A DNA stretch of 64,000 nucleotides from Paraburkholderia podalyriae (GTDB taxonomy: Bacteria > Pseudomonadota > Gammaproteobacteria > Burkholderiales > Burkholderiaceae): contig NZ_VZQQ01000002.1 of the NCBI RefSeq assembly GCF_014397785.1, positions 62,001 to 126,000 of the forward strand. Reading direction: 5' to 3'. Position 1 is the stretch's first letter; the number at the start of each line of letters is the position of its first letter. The notes below the pieces were generated by a model. It was given only the letters and a program-made list of their open reading frames with translations. It searched no databases and was not told the DNA's origin. Positions 55,169-63,920 of the stretch are shown here, piece by piece. Both the position numbers and the translations under genes were made by a program.

Positions 55169-56602
55169 ATGAGTCGTGTTCCATCCGCGTGCCTATGGAA
55201 TCCTAACTTACGCGGATCAATCGTCCAACACCGCACCAGTTATCACCTTCTTCATCGGAGTGTCTCGAACATCACTCTTCCTTCGCGCCCGCAGCACCGC
55301 CGTGTTCCGCTGTTTGCTCTCGTGCTTGGTCTCCTGGCATCCGGAACAGCGCAAGCTGCGCCTGTAGACAACCCGCCCCCTCCGCCAGGCCAACCCAGTG
55401 CATTAATTGCAGATACCGAGTACACAACACGCCTGTTCGGCCGCACGCCGGTCGAGGAGGCCATTGCAGTAACGCGCCATGTGTACACGGCTTCCCTGGC
55501 ACCGGCAGCGCCGGGCGAGGCCAACAAGGCGTCAGACCGCCCCTGGGCCGTCACCCTGCTGACCGCCGACGACGAGCTTGCCGGGATCAGCGCGACCGAA
55601 CTGATCCATTTCCCCGACAATGCACCGGTTCTGTTTGTCGGTCCCAACGGGATTCCGCCGGAAACGATGGAGGAACTGCGCCGCCTGCATCCCGTCGGGA
55701 TTGCGCGGCACGATGGTGTGCAGGTCTTCGCGGTCGGCGCCGCGGCCAATCCCGCGGTGATGCAGCAGCTCACCACGCTCGGACTGAAAGCGGAAGCGAT
55801 CACGGCAGCGGACGACTTCGCGCTCGCCGACCGGATCGACGAGATCTACGGCCACATCGAGAACCCGGACACCGGGGTGCCGACGATGATGACCTCTGCA
55901 GCCGGGGGTGGCGCCGGGGTCATGGACGTGTTCGTCGGCTCGACGGAATCACCGGGCCTGATGCTGCCCATCACGCACTGGATCTCACACATGCCCGGTG
56001 CGGCGGTGTGGATCGATCCCAACGCGGATCATTTGCCGGGGCCAACGGTTGATGCACTGAAGCGGCGCATGGGCAAGGCCATTATTTACGTGATGGGCGG
56101 CCGGCAACAGGTGCCGGAGGCGCTCGTGCGGCAGTTGAACCGGTACGGCACGGTGGCGCGGATCACGAACGACGATGCGGTCGCGTTCAATGCACCGCCC
56201 GCCGACAACCCGATCGCTGAGAGCGTCGCGTTCGCGCGCATGTGGGACCCGATGGGGATGGTCGGGTGGAACGTGAACGGCGCCGGCCATGGCTTCACGC
56301 TGGTGAATGAGAGTGACTGGCAGGGCGCCGTCGGATCTGCGATTCTGTCGCATCTCGGCTTTCACGCCCCCCTGCTCCTGCTAAACGACCCGAACCGGCT
56401 TCCGGCGCCGGTCTCCGACTACTTTGCCGTGGTGCGCCCAACCTTCCTCGTTTCTCCCGGCGACGGCCCTTACAACATGGTGTATGTGGTCGGTGACTAC
56501 GCGCGTATCTCGTGGCCCGTACAGGTTGGAGTGAACGCGTCGCAGGAGATGGCAAACCGCCACGACTCGGCCAATGGCAGCGTCTATATCGCACCGCGCT
56601 GA
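55169..56602 (+). CDS. Exported protein with three CWB2-like repeats
   Basis: A 477-residue protein with a long N-region and signal peptide (VPLFALVLGLLASGTAQA). The mature part has three repeats resembling cell-wall-binding repeat 2. Each alternates an APVLFVGP- or AVWIDPN-type strand, a helix, and an IIYVMGG- or VYVVGD-type strand; RLFGRTPVEEAIAVTRHVY resembles the RxxGxxRYxTA linker. CWB2 modules are best known from Gram-positive surface proteins, so a copy in this apparently Gram-negative genome is unusual. It lies upstream of the FAD-dehydrogenase genes. Function unknown; the start could be internal. Confidence 0.6.
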   Translation: MSRVPSACLWNPNLRGSIVQHRTSYHLLHRSVSNITLPSRPQHRRVPLFALVLGLLASGTAQAAPVDNPPPPPGQPSALIADTEYTTRLFGRTPVEEAIAVTRHVYTASLAPAAPGEANKASDRPWAVTLLTADDELAGISATELIHFPDNAPVLFVGPNGIPPETMEELRRLHPVGIARHDGVQVFAVGAAANPAVMQQLTTLGLKAEAITAADDFALADRIDEIYGHIENPDTGVPTMMTSAAGGGAGVMDVFVGSTESPGLMLPITHWISHMPGAAVWIDPNADHLPGPTVDALKRRMGKAIIYVMGGRQQVPEALVRQLNRYGTVARITNDDAVAFNAPPADNPIAESVAFARMWDPMGMVGWNVNGAGHGFTLVNESDWQGAVGSAILSHLGFHAPLLLLNDPNRLPAPVSDYFAVVRPTFLVSPGDGPYNMVYVVGDYARISWPVQVGVNASQEMANRHDSANGSVYIAPR

Positions 56603-56676
56603 AGCGCGATGCGCTCCGGGCGCGAGCCACGCTACTGTTGTGGAGCAAGCTCACCGCCTTCGGCCGATCATACGCG

Positions 56677-56729
56677 GGTATAGGACACCTATTCCCAAGC
56701 AGGAGAAGTCCAGCCCGTTCGTAGAATGG
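56677..56729 (+). promoter_or_regulatory. Composite 53-bp element upstream of the FAD-dehydrogenase operon
   Basis: GGTATAGGACACCTATTCCC, an imperfect dyad (GGTATAGG-ACA-CCTATTCC), then 19 bases and CGTTCGTAGAATGG. It ends 85 bases before the gamma-subunit start. See the matching element at 54730. Confidence 0.6.
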
Positions 56730-56814
56730 CCGTGCTTATCTTGCAGGCATAACCTTCAGGCTGGTTTCTCGTTAAGAACCGACAAGCCGTATCAGCTATT
56801 AATGGTGGAAGCAT

Positions 56815-57363
56815 ATGCCTGATCAGTATCGTGACGACGCCCCCCTGGAATTCAGTCTCGGTCGGCGCAGGATAGTCGTGGGAGGTGCACTTCTTTTGGG
56901 TGGGTTTGCAGCCTTCCCGACGCTGTCGGCTACTTTGCCGGATGCCGCTTTGCCGGATGACCCCTTGACGCGATTCATGGATATCTCGTCGCTCCTGATT
57001 CCGCACCAACTGGATCGAGCCATCGGCAAAAGACTCGTTAGCGCCATGAGTGCGGCGACTCCGTCGCTTCCCGATCAGATCATCGAATTGCTAGCCATTG
57101 CAAGAAAGAAAAATGCGCGCGTCGTCGAAGACTTTTTCCCCGATATCCCGCAAGGCCCTTTGAAGGAGACCGCTCTTTCGATCATCAGCGCGTGGTACAT
57201 GGGTGTACTCACCGACGCTCCAGGCGCGGAAGTCTTTGCGTACGAATTCGCGCTGATGTACCAGCCGACGGTCGACGTCATGACTATTCCGACCTACGCG
57301 AAATCGGGGCCGAACGGTTGGAACGCAATTGCGCCCCCATTGAGCGACATGCCGAAATTCTAA
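56815..57363 (+). CDS. FAD-dependent sugar/polyol dehydrogenase gamma (small) subunit
   Basis: A 182-residue Tat-exported chaperone-like subunit (LGRRRIVVGGALLLGG near residue 15) with the typical DDPLTRFMDISSLLIPHQLD region and the C-terminal AWYMGVL ... FAYEFALMYQPT signature of gluconate, fructose and FAD-glucose dehydrogenase small subunits. It is needed to fold and export the flavoprotein, which has no leader of its own. First gene of the gamma, alpha, cytochrome c order standard for Burkholderia enzymes. Confidence 0.88.
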   Translation: MPDQYRDDAPLEFSLGRRRIVVGGALLLGGFAAFPTLSATLPDAALPDDPLTRFMDISSLLIPHQLDRAIGKRLVSAMSAATPSLPDQIIELLAIARKKNARVVEDFFPDIPQGPLKETALSIISAWYMGVLTDAPGAEVFAYEFALMYQPTVDVMTIPTYAKSGPNGWNAIAPPLSDMPKF

Positions 57364-57396
57364 ATGCGCGTTATTCGAAAACCAGAGGAGTTCCAG

Positions 57397-59034
57397 ATGG
57401 CAAATGAATACAGCGCGGACGTCGTTGTGGTGGGAACGGGTGTGGTGGGTTGCCTGGTCGCGGAACACATGTTGGACGCAGGTCTGTCCGTGCTAATGCT
57501 CGAAGCAGGCCCGCGGGTTGACCGTTGGCGAATCGTGGAAAACTACCGCAATCTGCCTCCCAGTCTTCGGCTTCACTTCGACGCCCCCTACCCACCGAAA
57601 CCGTGGGCCCCCCATCTGGAATCGAGCACCGACGCAGAGGCAGCCGAATATCTCCAACTGGAAGGTCCGGATGCCCGGGCCTTCCGCCAGGGCTACGTCC
57701 GCTATGCAGGAGGGGCCACCTGGCACTGGGCGGGTATTTGCTGGCGCATGGTACCGGACGATTTCCGCCTGAAAACTCTCTATGGGGTTGGACGTGACTG
57801 GGCTTTCGACTACCACGTACTCGAACCCTACTACACGCGCGCGGAATACGCGATGGGCGTCTGCGGTCCGGCTGAGCCCGCGCTGCAATGGCCACCGATA
57901 CGCTCCAAGCCTTATCCAATGGGTCCGCTACCCTTTGGACCTGGAGAGCAGCGTTTTACCGAAGCCGCTGCCAGACTCGGACTGAAGAACCTCCCCGCGC
58001 CTCAAGCGCGCAACAGCGGCGTTTCATACGACGGACGGCCACCGTGTTGCGGCAACAATAATTGCTTTCCTGTTTGCCCCATTGCGGCCAAGTACGATGC
58101 GGCATCGGCCTTGCCGAAAATAGAGGCGAAAGGCGGCAGGATTCTGGTCAATGCAGTGGTCTACCGAATTGAGACCGACGCGAAGCATTCGGTTCAGGCG
58201 GTCCACTATTTTGATCCGAACAAGACTTCGCACAGAGTCACTGCCAGAGTCTTTGTGATCGCATGCAACAGCATAGAGACGCCGAAACTTCTACTGCTTT
58301 CGAAGGACGAGCATAACCCCAACGGAGTTGCCAACAGCTCCGATCAGGTGGGTCGCAACATGATGGATCAGCCCAAGCTGATCGCGGAAGTGACGCTTGC
58401 GGAACCACTGTGGACAGGGGTTGGACCGGTCCAGAACAGCAGCATCATGAACACATCGCAAGGCGACTTCCGCAGCCGCTACAGCGGCGCGATGATACGC
58501 ATGGAGAATTTCGCCCGCAGCGGCATTGGCGGCGCCGCTGCATTGAAGAAAGGGCTGGTCGGCAAGGCCCTCGATGCCGAAATTCGACGGCTCTCTGCCT
58601 GCACCGCAAGGTTGACCATCGAACATGAGCCGCTCCCACAGGCACAAAATCGCGTGACCTTGTCGAGCAAGAGAGACTGGCTTGGCATCAATAAGCCAAA
58701 CATCTACAACGACGTCGGGGACTATGTGCGTCGCAGCGCGAACGAATATACCGTGCCGCTGCTCAGACGCCTGGCCGCCGAACTTGGCGCCACTGACTTC
58801 CAGCTCTCCACTGAGTTTCTCAACAGCGATCACATCATGGGCGGCTGCATCATGGGCGCCGATCCCGCTACGTCGGTGGTGGATATCGACTGTCGTTCTC
58901 ATGACCACCATAACCTGTTCTTGCCGGGCGGCGCGGCGATGACCACTGGAGGCAGCGGAAATAGCACCATCACCATGGCGGCCTTGGCACTGAAGGCGGC
59001 CGACAGTATTGTTGATCAACTCAAGCACGGCTAA
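57397..59034 (+). CDS. FAD-dependent sugar/polyol dehydrogenase alpha subunit (GMC oxidoreductase)
   Basis: A 545-residue catalytic subunit. The FAD Rossmann motif VVVVGTGVVGCLVAE is at residues 9-23. Cysteines 217, 218, 223 and 227 (PPCCGNNNCFPVCP) fit the 3Fe-4S cluster of the Burkholderia FAD-glucose dehydrogenase family. The C-terminal SDHIMGG and GGSGNSTIT carry the catalytic His and Asn. The start at 57397 has AGGAG six bases upstream. It oxidises a sugar or polyol on the periplasmic side and passes electrons to the triheme cytochrome. The substrate (gluconate, glucose, sorbitol or other) is not resolved. Confidence 0.9.
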   Translation: MANEYSADVVVVGTGVVGCLVAEHMLDAGLSVLMLEAGPRVDRWRIVENYRNLPPSLRLHFDAPYPPKPWAPHLESSTDAEAAEYLQLEGPDARAFRQGYVRYAGGATWHWAGICWRMVPDDFRLKTLYGVGRDWAFDYHVLEPYYTRAEYAMGVCGPAEPALQWPPIRSKPYPMGPLPFGPGEQRFTEAAARLGLKNLPAPQARNSGVSYDGRPPCCGNNNCFPVCPIAAKYDAASALPKIEAKGGRILVNAVVYRIETDAKHSVQAVHYFDPNKTSHRVTARVFVIACNSIETPKLLLLSKDEHNPNGVANSSDQVGRNMMDQPKLIAEVTLAEPLWTGVGPVQNSSIMNTSQGDFRSRYSGAMIRMENFARSGIGGAAALKKGLVGKALDAEIRRLSACTARLTIEHEPLPQAQNRVTLSSKRDWLGINKPNIYNDVGDYVRRSANEYTVPLLRRLAAELGATDFQLSTEFLNSDHIMGGCIMGADPATSVVDIDCRSHDHHNLFLPGGAAMTTGGSGNSTITMAALALKAADSIVDQLKHG

Positions 59035-59036
59035 TC

Positions 59037-60461
59037 ATGCGCAATTTCAGTCATCGTTTATGCCGCGTGCTGGTCCTGTTTGCCGGCTGCATGGCGGCTG
59101 CTTCTTCCTACGCCGCTGATGGCCCCACCGAGACCGCTGCGGTGATCAAACGCGGTGAGTATGTCGCCAAAGCTTCAGACTGCGCGGCGTGCCATACCAC
59201 CGCGCAGGGCAAGCCTTTTGCAGGCGGGCTTCCTCTTGTTTCGCCGCTCGGCACGATCTACTCGACCAACATCACGCCGTCAAACGAATTCGGCATTGGC
59301 CGCTATACCGAAGAGCAGTTCTCCGAAGCTATCCGGCACGGGATCCGTGCAGACGGCGCAAACCTCTACCCCGCGATGCCCTATACGTCGTATTCGATCC
59401 TCACCGATGACGACGTACACGCGCTCTACACGTATTTCAGGTTCGGCGTGACGGCCGTGGACGTACGGGCGCCGGACACAAAGCTGCCGTTCCCAATGAA
59501 CATACGCGCGTCGTTGAAAGTGTGGAACCTGCTGTTCCTGAACAAGAATACCTATCAGACAGATCCCCACCAATCCGCAGAATGGAACCGAGGCAGATAT
59601 CTGGTACAGGGCGCCGCGCACTGCAGCGTGTGCCACACTCCGCGCGGTTTCATGATGCAGGAAGAAGCCGGACTGGAGCTCTCCGGTGGACAAGTCGGAA
59701 CCTGGTACGCGCCTAACATCACGTCGGACACGGCAAGCGGTATTGGCAGTTGGACCAGGGAAGAACTGGTGGAGTACCTGCGCACCGGGCGGCTGCGCGG
59801 TAAGGCGCAGGCTGCGGGAGACATGGGTGAAGCGGTCGAGCACAGCTCCCAGTACCTGTCGGCGGCGGATGTGGACGCCATTGCGACTTATGTGAAGGGT
59901 ATCCCTCCGATTCATGATTCACGAGACAGCGCGCCCCGCTTTACTGCGGGAAAGATGTCGTCTGAGCTCGCCACCTTGCGCGGTACGGACGGGATCCGGT
60001 CCGACAACGATGCCCATCCTACGGGCGCGGAATTATTTCAAGGCAATTGCGCTTCGTGTCATTCGGCCCAAGGTCAAGGCAGCAAAGATGGCTACTATCC
60101 CAGTCTGTTTCACAACTCCGCAACAGGATCGGTGAATGCCAACAACCTGATCGCCACGATACTTTACGGCGTAGATCGCACCACGTCCAAAGGGCAGGCA
60201 TACATGCCTGGATTCGGAGGCAAGCCAACTGATTCCACCGCTCTAAGCGATGAGGAGATCGCCCTTGCGGGTAACTATGTCCTTGTTCACTATGGGCGCG
60301 CCGACATCCCTATCACCGCACAAGACGTTGCCGAGGTGCGCCGCGGCGGGCCCACGTCTCCGCTTCTTGCGCTCTCCCGCATCGGCATCGCGGCAGGGGT
60401 GGTCATCGTGCTCCTGATCCTGGCTTTTGTCATCGTCAGGAAAAGAAAGGCTGCCCACTGA
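59037..60461 (+). CDS. Triheme membrane cytochrome c subunit of the FAD dehydrogenase
   Basis: A 474-residue protein with a signal peptide, three CxxCH sites (CAACH at 49-53, CSVCH at 196-200, CASCH at 338-342) and one C-terminal membrane helix near residues 445-465 followed by a basic tail. It passes electrons from the FAD subunit to ubiquinone. It starts two bases after the alpha-subunit stop. The cytochrome bd genes downstream suggest ubiquinol is reoxidised by that enzyme. Confidence 0.93.
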   Translation: MRNFSHRLCRVLVLFAGCMAAASSYAADGPTETAAVIKRGEYVAKASDCAACHTTAQGKPFAGGLPLVSPLGTIYSTNITPSNEFGIGRYTEEQFSEAIRHGIRADGANLYPAMPYTSYSILTDDDVHALYTYFRFGVTAVDVRAPDTKLPFPMNIRASLKVWNLLFLNKNTYQTDPHQSAEWNRGRYLVQGAAHCSVCHTPRGFMMQEEAGLELSGGQVGTWYAPNITSDTASGIGSWTREELVEYLRTGRLRGKAQAAGDMGEAVEHSSQYLSAADVDAIATYVKGIPPIHDSRDSAPRFTAGKMSSELATLRGTDGIRSDNDAHPTGAELFQGNCASCHSAQGQGSKDGYYPSLFHNSATGSVNANNLIATILYGVDRTTSKGQAYMPGFGGKPTDSTALSDEEIALAGNYVLVHYGRADIPITAQDVAEVRRGGPTSPLLALSRIGIAAGVVIVLLILAFVIVRKRKAAH

Positions 60462-60618
60462 GGTTCCAGCAGCGTATGCCTCTCGCACAATGCTGATGGG
60501 CGCCTTGGCGAAGACCACATGGCGGCAAATCATCGGACTGCCTGCTGAGACCTAGTCCATTCTCCAGTCACCAGCCCCGTCACAGCGACGACGGCGCGTT
60601 CCTTGCGAGGCGATGTGT

Positions 60619-62013
60619 ATGAACCCGAGTGCGTTGGACCTTTCCAGACTGCAATTCGCTTTCACTGTCTCCTTTCACATCATCTTTCCAGCGCTCAGCA
60701 TCGGCCTTGCAGGCTTCCTCGCTGTGCTCGAGTTCGCCTGGCTGAGAACCGGTAAGCAGCATTACAAAGATCTATGCCAGTACTGGTCGAGGATTTTCGC
60801 AGTTGGATTTGGCATGGGCGTTGTCTCCGGCGTCGTGATGGCGTACGAATTTGGAACCAACTGGGCGGGCTTTTCCAAGTTCGCAGGCCCTGTTACCGGA
60901 CCCTTGTTGACCTATGAAGTCATGACTGCCTTTTTCCTTGAGGCAGGATTCCTGGGCATCGCATTGTTCGGATGGGAGAAAGTCGGAAAGGGTCCCCATT
61001 TCTTCGCGACACTGATGCTGGCAGTCGGCACACTGACCTCTACCTTCTGGATTCTGGCTTCAAACAGCTGGATGCAGACCCCGCAAGGGATTACCGTTGA
61101 GAATGGCCACGTTGTCCCTCAAGACTGGTTTCAGATCATCTTCAATCCATCCTTTCCCTATCGACTGGCGCACATGGGTATAGCGGCATTCATTGCCGCT
61201 GCATTTCTCGTTGCAGCAACCGGCGCATTTCATCTGCTACGAGGAAGGCGCGACCCCGCCATCAAATCTTCGTTCTCCATGGCGCTATGGTTGCTTATGA
61301 TCTTCACCCCTATACAAGCCCTTGTGGGCGACCAACACGGTTTGAACACTCGCAAGTACCAGCCTGTCAAGATCGCTGCGATTGAAGGTTTGTGGGAAAC
61401 GGAGCAAGGCGGTACCGCGTTGAACCTCGTTGGCTTTCCCGACATGAACGCCGAAGAAACCCGGTACGCCGTCAAGATTCCGCATCTGGGGAGTCTTATT
61501 CTCACGCATAGCTGGAACGGCGTGATCCGTGGAATGAAGGATTTCCCAAAGGAAGACCGGCCGAACTCCTCGATCATCTTCTGGAGCTTCCGCATCATGG
61601 CCGGGCTCGGCATGCTGATGATACTGACAGCGCTTCTAGGCGTGCTCTTGCGACGCGGTGGGCGCCTTTATGAAAATCGATGGTTCCAAAGGCTGATGGT
61701 CATTATGGGACCGTCTGGCTTCATCGCCCTGATAGCCGGCTGGATTACGACAGAGGTCGGTCGTCAACCGTGGGTGGTCTATGGATATTTCCGCACGTCG
61801 CAGGCAGTCTCTCCCATTACCCCCCAGGAAGCAGGAGTCTCACTACTGATCTTCGTCACGGTGTACAGCCTCGTGTTCGGGACCGGAATCTATTACATCC
61901 TGAAGCTCATCCGACTCGGGCCGCCGTTCCCCGACTCCAGGTCGCATACGCCACACCGTGGCCTCGATGAAGAACTGAGCGGTCGTCGCCCCCTCGCAGC
62001 AGCGGCAGACTAA
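60619..62013 (+). CDS. cydA: Cytochrome bd-type quinol oxidase subunit I (CIO type)
   Basis: Reduces oxygen to water with electrons from ubiquinol. The 464-residue product has nine predicted helices, the N-terminal heme ligand near His20 (FTVSFHIIFPALSIG), GRQPWVVYG, and a short Q-loop, which marks the cyanide-insensitive CioA branch. The start at 60619 has GAGG eight bases upstream; the ATG at 60613 is too close. The gene begins 157 bases after the cytochrome c gene. No composite element of the upstream type was found in that gap. Confidence 0.92.
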   Translation: MNPSALDLSRLQFAFTVSFHIIFPALSIGLAGFLAVLEFAWLRTGKQHYKDLCQYWSRIFAVGFGMGVVSGVVMAYEFGTNWAGFSKFAGPVTGPLLTYEVMTAFFLEAGFLGIALFGWEKVGKGPHFFATLMLAVGTLTSTFWILASNSWMQTPQGITVENGHVVPQDWFQIIFNPSFPYRLAHMGIAAFIAAAFLVAATGAFHLLRGRRDPAIKSSFSMALWLLMIFTPIQALVGDQHGLNTRKYQPVKIAAIEGLWETEQGGTALNLVGFPDMNAEETRYAVKIPHLGSLILTHSWNGVIRGMKDFPKEDRPNSSIIFWSFRIMAGLGMLMILTALLGVLLRRGGRLYENRWFQRLMVIMGPSGFIALIAGWITTEVGRQPWVVYGYFRTSQAVSPITPQEAGVSLLIFVTVYSLVFGTGIYYILKLIRLGPPFPDSRSHTPHRGLDEELSGRRPLAAAAD

Positions 62014-62046
62014 CTGTCCGCCGTTCCGAACATATAGGAGCATCAA

Positions 62047-63042
62047 ATGGACGTCACGGTGATTTGGGCGGCGATCATTGCCCTTGGTCTGTTCATCTAT
62101 GTGGCCCTTGATGGCTTCGATCTAGGGATAGGCCTCATCTTTCCATTTTTCCCCCTCGACGCCGAGCGCGATCTGATGATGCACTCGATCGCGCCTGTGT
62201 GGGATGGCAATGAAACCTGGCTCGTCCTCGGCGGTGCGGCCTTGTTTGCAGCATTCCCAACCGTCTACTCGGTTGCTCTCTCGGCTCTGTATCTGCCGAT
62301 CGTTTTTATGCTCGTTTGCCTGATCTTTCGTGGCGTGTCATTCGAAATCCGGGAAAAGGCAAATCGGACGAGGAATTTGTGGAACCTCGCGTTCATAGGC
62401 GGCTCGGCCGGTGCGACGTTCTTCCAAGGCACGATCTTAGGGTCCTATCTGCACGGAATTCCCGTATCGAATGGCGTATTCTCCGGCGACCCGTTCTTCT
62501 GGGTGACACCATTCAGCTTCTTTACCGGTATGGGCCTGATGGCGACCTATGCACTGCTTGGCGCCACCTTTCTCGTACTCAAAACCGAAGGTGATCTTCA
62601 ACGCCGTATGCACAGACTTGTATGGCCACTGACTCTCGTACTCCTCGTCTTCATCGTCGCTGTAACTGTATGGACGCCGCTTGCGGATTCGCAGGTTGCA
62701 TCGCGATGGTTTGATTCGAGCTTCCGGATCCGTCTTCATCCGGTACCGGTTCTGGTCGCGATCGTCGCCGTGTTGATGTTCAAGGCAGTCGTGCAGCGCC
62801 GAGACAGCGCTCCATTCATACTCGCACTGCTTCTGGTTCTTCTCGGTTACATCGGCTTGCTTGTGAGCATCTGGCCGTTCGCCATCCCGAACTCGATGAC
62901 GCTCTGGGAAGGCGCGGCACCTCATTCAAGCCTGACCTTTACGCTGATCGGTGCGGTGATCATCATTCCCATCATTCTGGCTTACACGACCGCTGGCTAC
63001 TGGGTATTCCGCGGCAAAGTTCACCGCGGCACGCATGACTAA
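62047..63042 (+). CDS. cydB: Cytochrome bd-type quinol oxidase subunit II
   Basis: A 331-residue partner of the preceding gene with eight predicted helices. It starts MDVTVIWAAIIALGLFIYVA followed by LDGFDLGIGLIFPF, and PVWDGNETWLVLGGAALFAAFP is the family signature. AGGAG lies six bases before the ATG. It follows cydA by 33 bases. Confidence 0.93.
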   Translation: MDVTVIWAAIIALGLFIYVALDGFDLGIGLIFPFFPLDAERDLMMHSIAPVWDGNETWLVLGGAALFAAFPTVYSVALSALYLPIVFMLVCLIFRGVSFEIREKANRTRNLWNLAFIGGSAGATFFQGTILGSYLHGIPVSNGVFSGDPFFWVTPFSFFTGMGLMATYALLGATFLVLKTEGDLQRRMHRLVWPLTLVLLVFIVAVTVWTPLADSQVASRWFDSSFRIRLHPVPVLVAIVAVLMFKAVVQRRDSAPFILALLLVLLGYIGLLVSIWPFAIPNSMTLWEGAAPHSSLTFTLIGAVIIIPIILAYTTAGYWVFRGKVHRGTHD

Positions 63043-63065
63043 TGATCTTATAAACGGAGAATGTG

Positions 63066-63206
63066 ATGCCAGAAAAAACTGAACATTGGAGCCGTCTATA
63101 CGGAACCCGAATGATGTGGTTTGTCATTCTGTGGTGCGTAGGGTTTGCCGCTGCCATGCTGACCGCGCTCCCATTCCGTCTTCTTGTCGCAGCCGCGATG
63201 CACTAA
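63066..63206 (+). CDS. Small single-helix accessory subunit of the bd oxidase (DUF2474-like)
   Basis: A 46-residue protein starting MPEKTEHWSRLYGTR, with one membrane helix (MMWFVILWCVGFAAAMLTAL). GGAG lies six bases before the ATG at 63066, and the gene is 23 bases after cydB. Short one-helix proteins of this kind follow CioAB in many proteobacteria and stabilise the oxidase, as CydX does in E. coli. It is easily missed in automatic annotation. Confidence 0.8.
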   Translation: MPEKTEHWSRLYGTRMMWFVILWCVGFAAAMLTALPFRLLVAAAMH

Positions 63207-63299
63207 TAGACGGACGTCGCGTTGCAGAGAGTTCCGCCGCGACCACGATGCGCGCCGAGGCGTTCGCCGAAACTTGAACTGTTGCCCCTCAGTATCGAA

Positions 63300-63920
63300 T
63301 CAGGCTGAAACCGGTTTGCCATGGAGTTCCCACACGTTGGCGGGCGGGGCGTTTCGCCAGACAGTGCAAACCCTGCGCCAGACAAAATCCGCAGGCGCCG
63401 CAAATGGAGCGCGCAGCCGGTATGAGAACTGGACGAGGCGGCGCGCCTGGTCCGCACGCAAAACATCAGCCAGCGCGTCCACCGTTGGGCGCACAATCCT
63501 GGCCGGCAATGACCTGAAGGGCAAGCCCGACACGACTACCGTCTTCGGAGGAAGGTCGTGCAGCACGGAGACATTTTCGTGGAATGCGCCGGCGACCACC
63601 TGAGCATGAGGAAACCGCGCATGCAGGCCGTCAGCGAGTTGCTCCGACAGTTCGAATACAACCAGACGCGCCTCTGGATTACGATTCGCGAGTGCCTGGG
63701 TAATGGCGCCTGTTCCCCCGCCCACTTCGACAATTGCGTCAAAAGCCTCCGCCCCTTCAGCCATGGCAGCGGCGAGATATCGGGAAGACGGTGCAATAGC
63801 GCCGACAGACATAGGATCCTGCAACCAATGCCTGAGAAATTTAGCTTTCACGTTAGTCGAAAAGGGTAAAGGAGCGTATAGCCATCGCGCCAATCCATCA
63901 TTGTGCGCCGCCAGCCACAT
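63300..63920 (-). CDS. Class I SAM-dependent methyltransferase, PmtA-like
   Basis: A 206-residue methyltransferase. FLRHWLQDPMSVGAIAPSS is typical of the phospholipid N-methyltransferase and rRNA-dimethylase-like group. The SAM site is VEVGGGTGAITQAL, with FELSEQLADGL as motif II and GLPFRSLP near motif IV. It may methylate phosphatidylethanolamine toward phosphatidylcholine; this is inferred from family resemblance. It is convergent with the oxidase genes; the 93-bp gap holds no other gene. Confidence 0.75.
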   Translation of the reverse strand: MWLAAHNDGLARWLYAPLPFSTNVKAKFLRHWLQDPMSVGAIAPSSRYLAAAMAEGAEAFDAIVEVGGGTGAITQALANRNPEARLVVFELSEQLADGLHARFPHAQVVAGAFHENVSVLHDLPPKTVVVSGLPFRSLPARIVRPTVDALADVLRADQARRLVQFSYRLRAPFAAPADFVWRRVCTVWRNAPPANVWELHGKPVSA

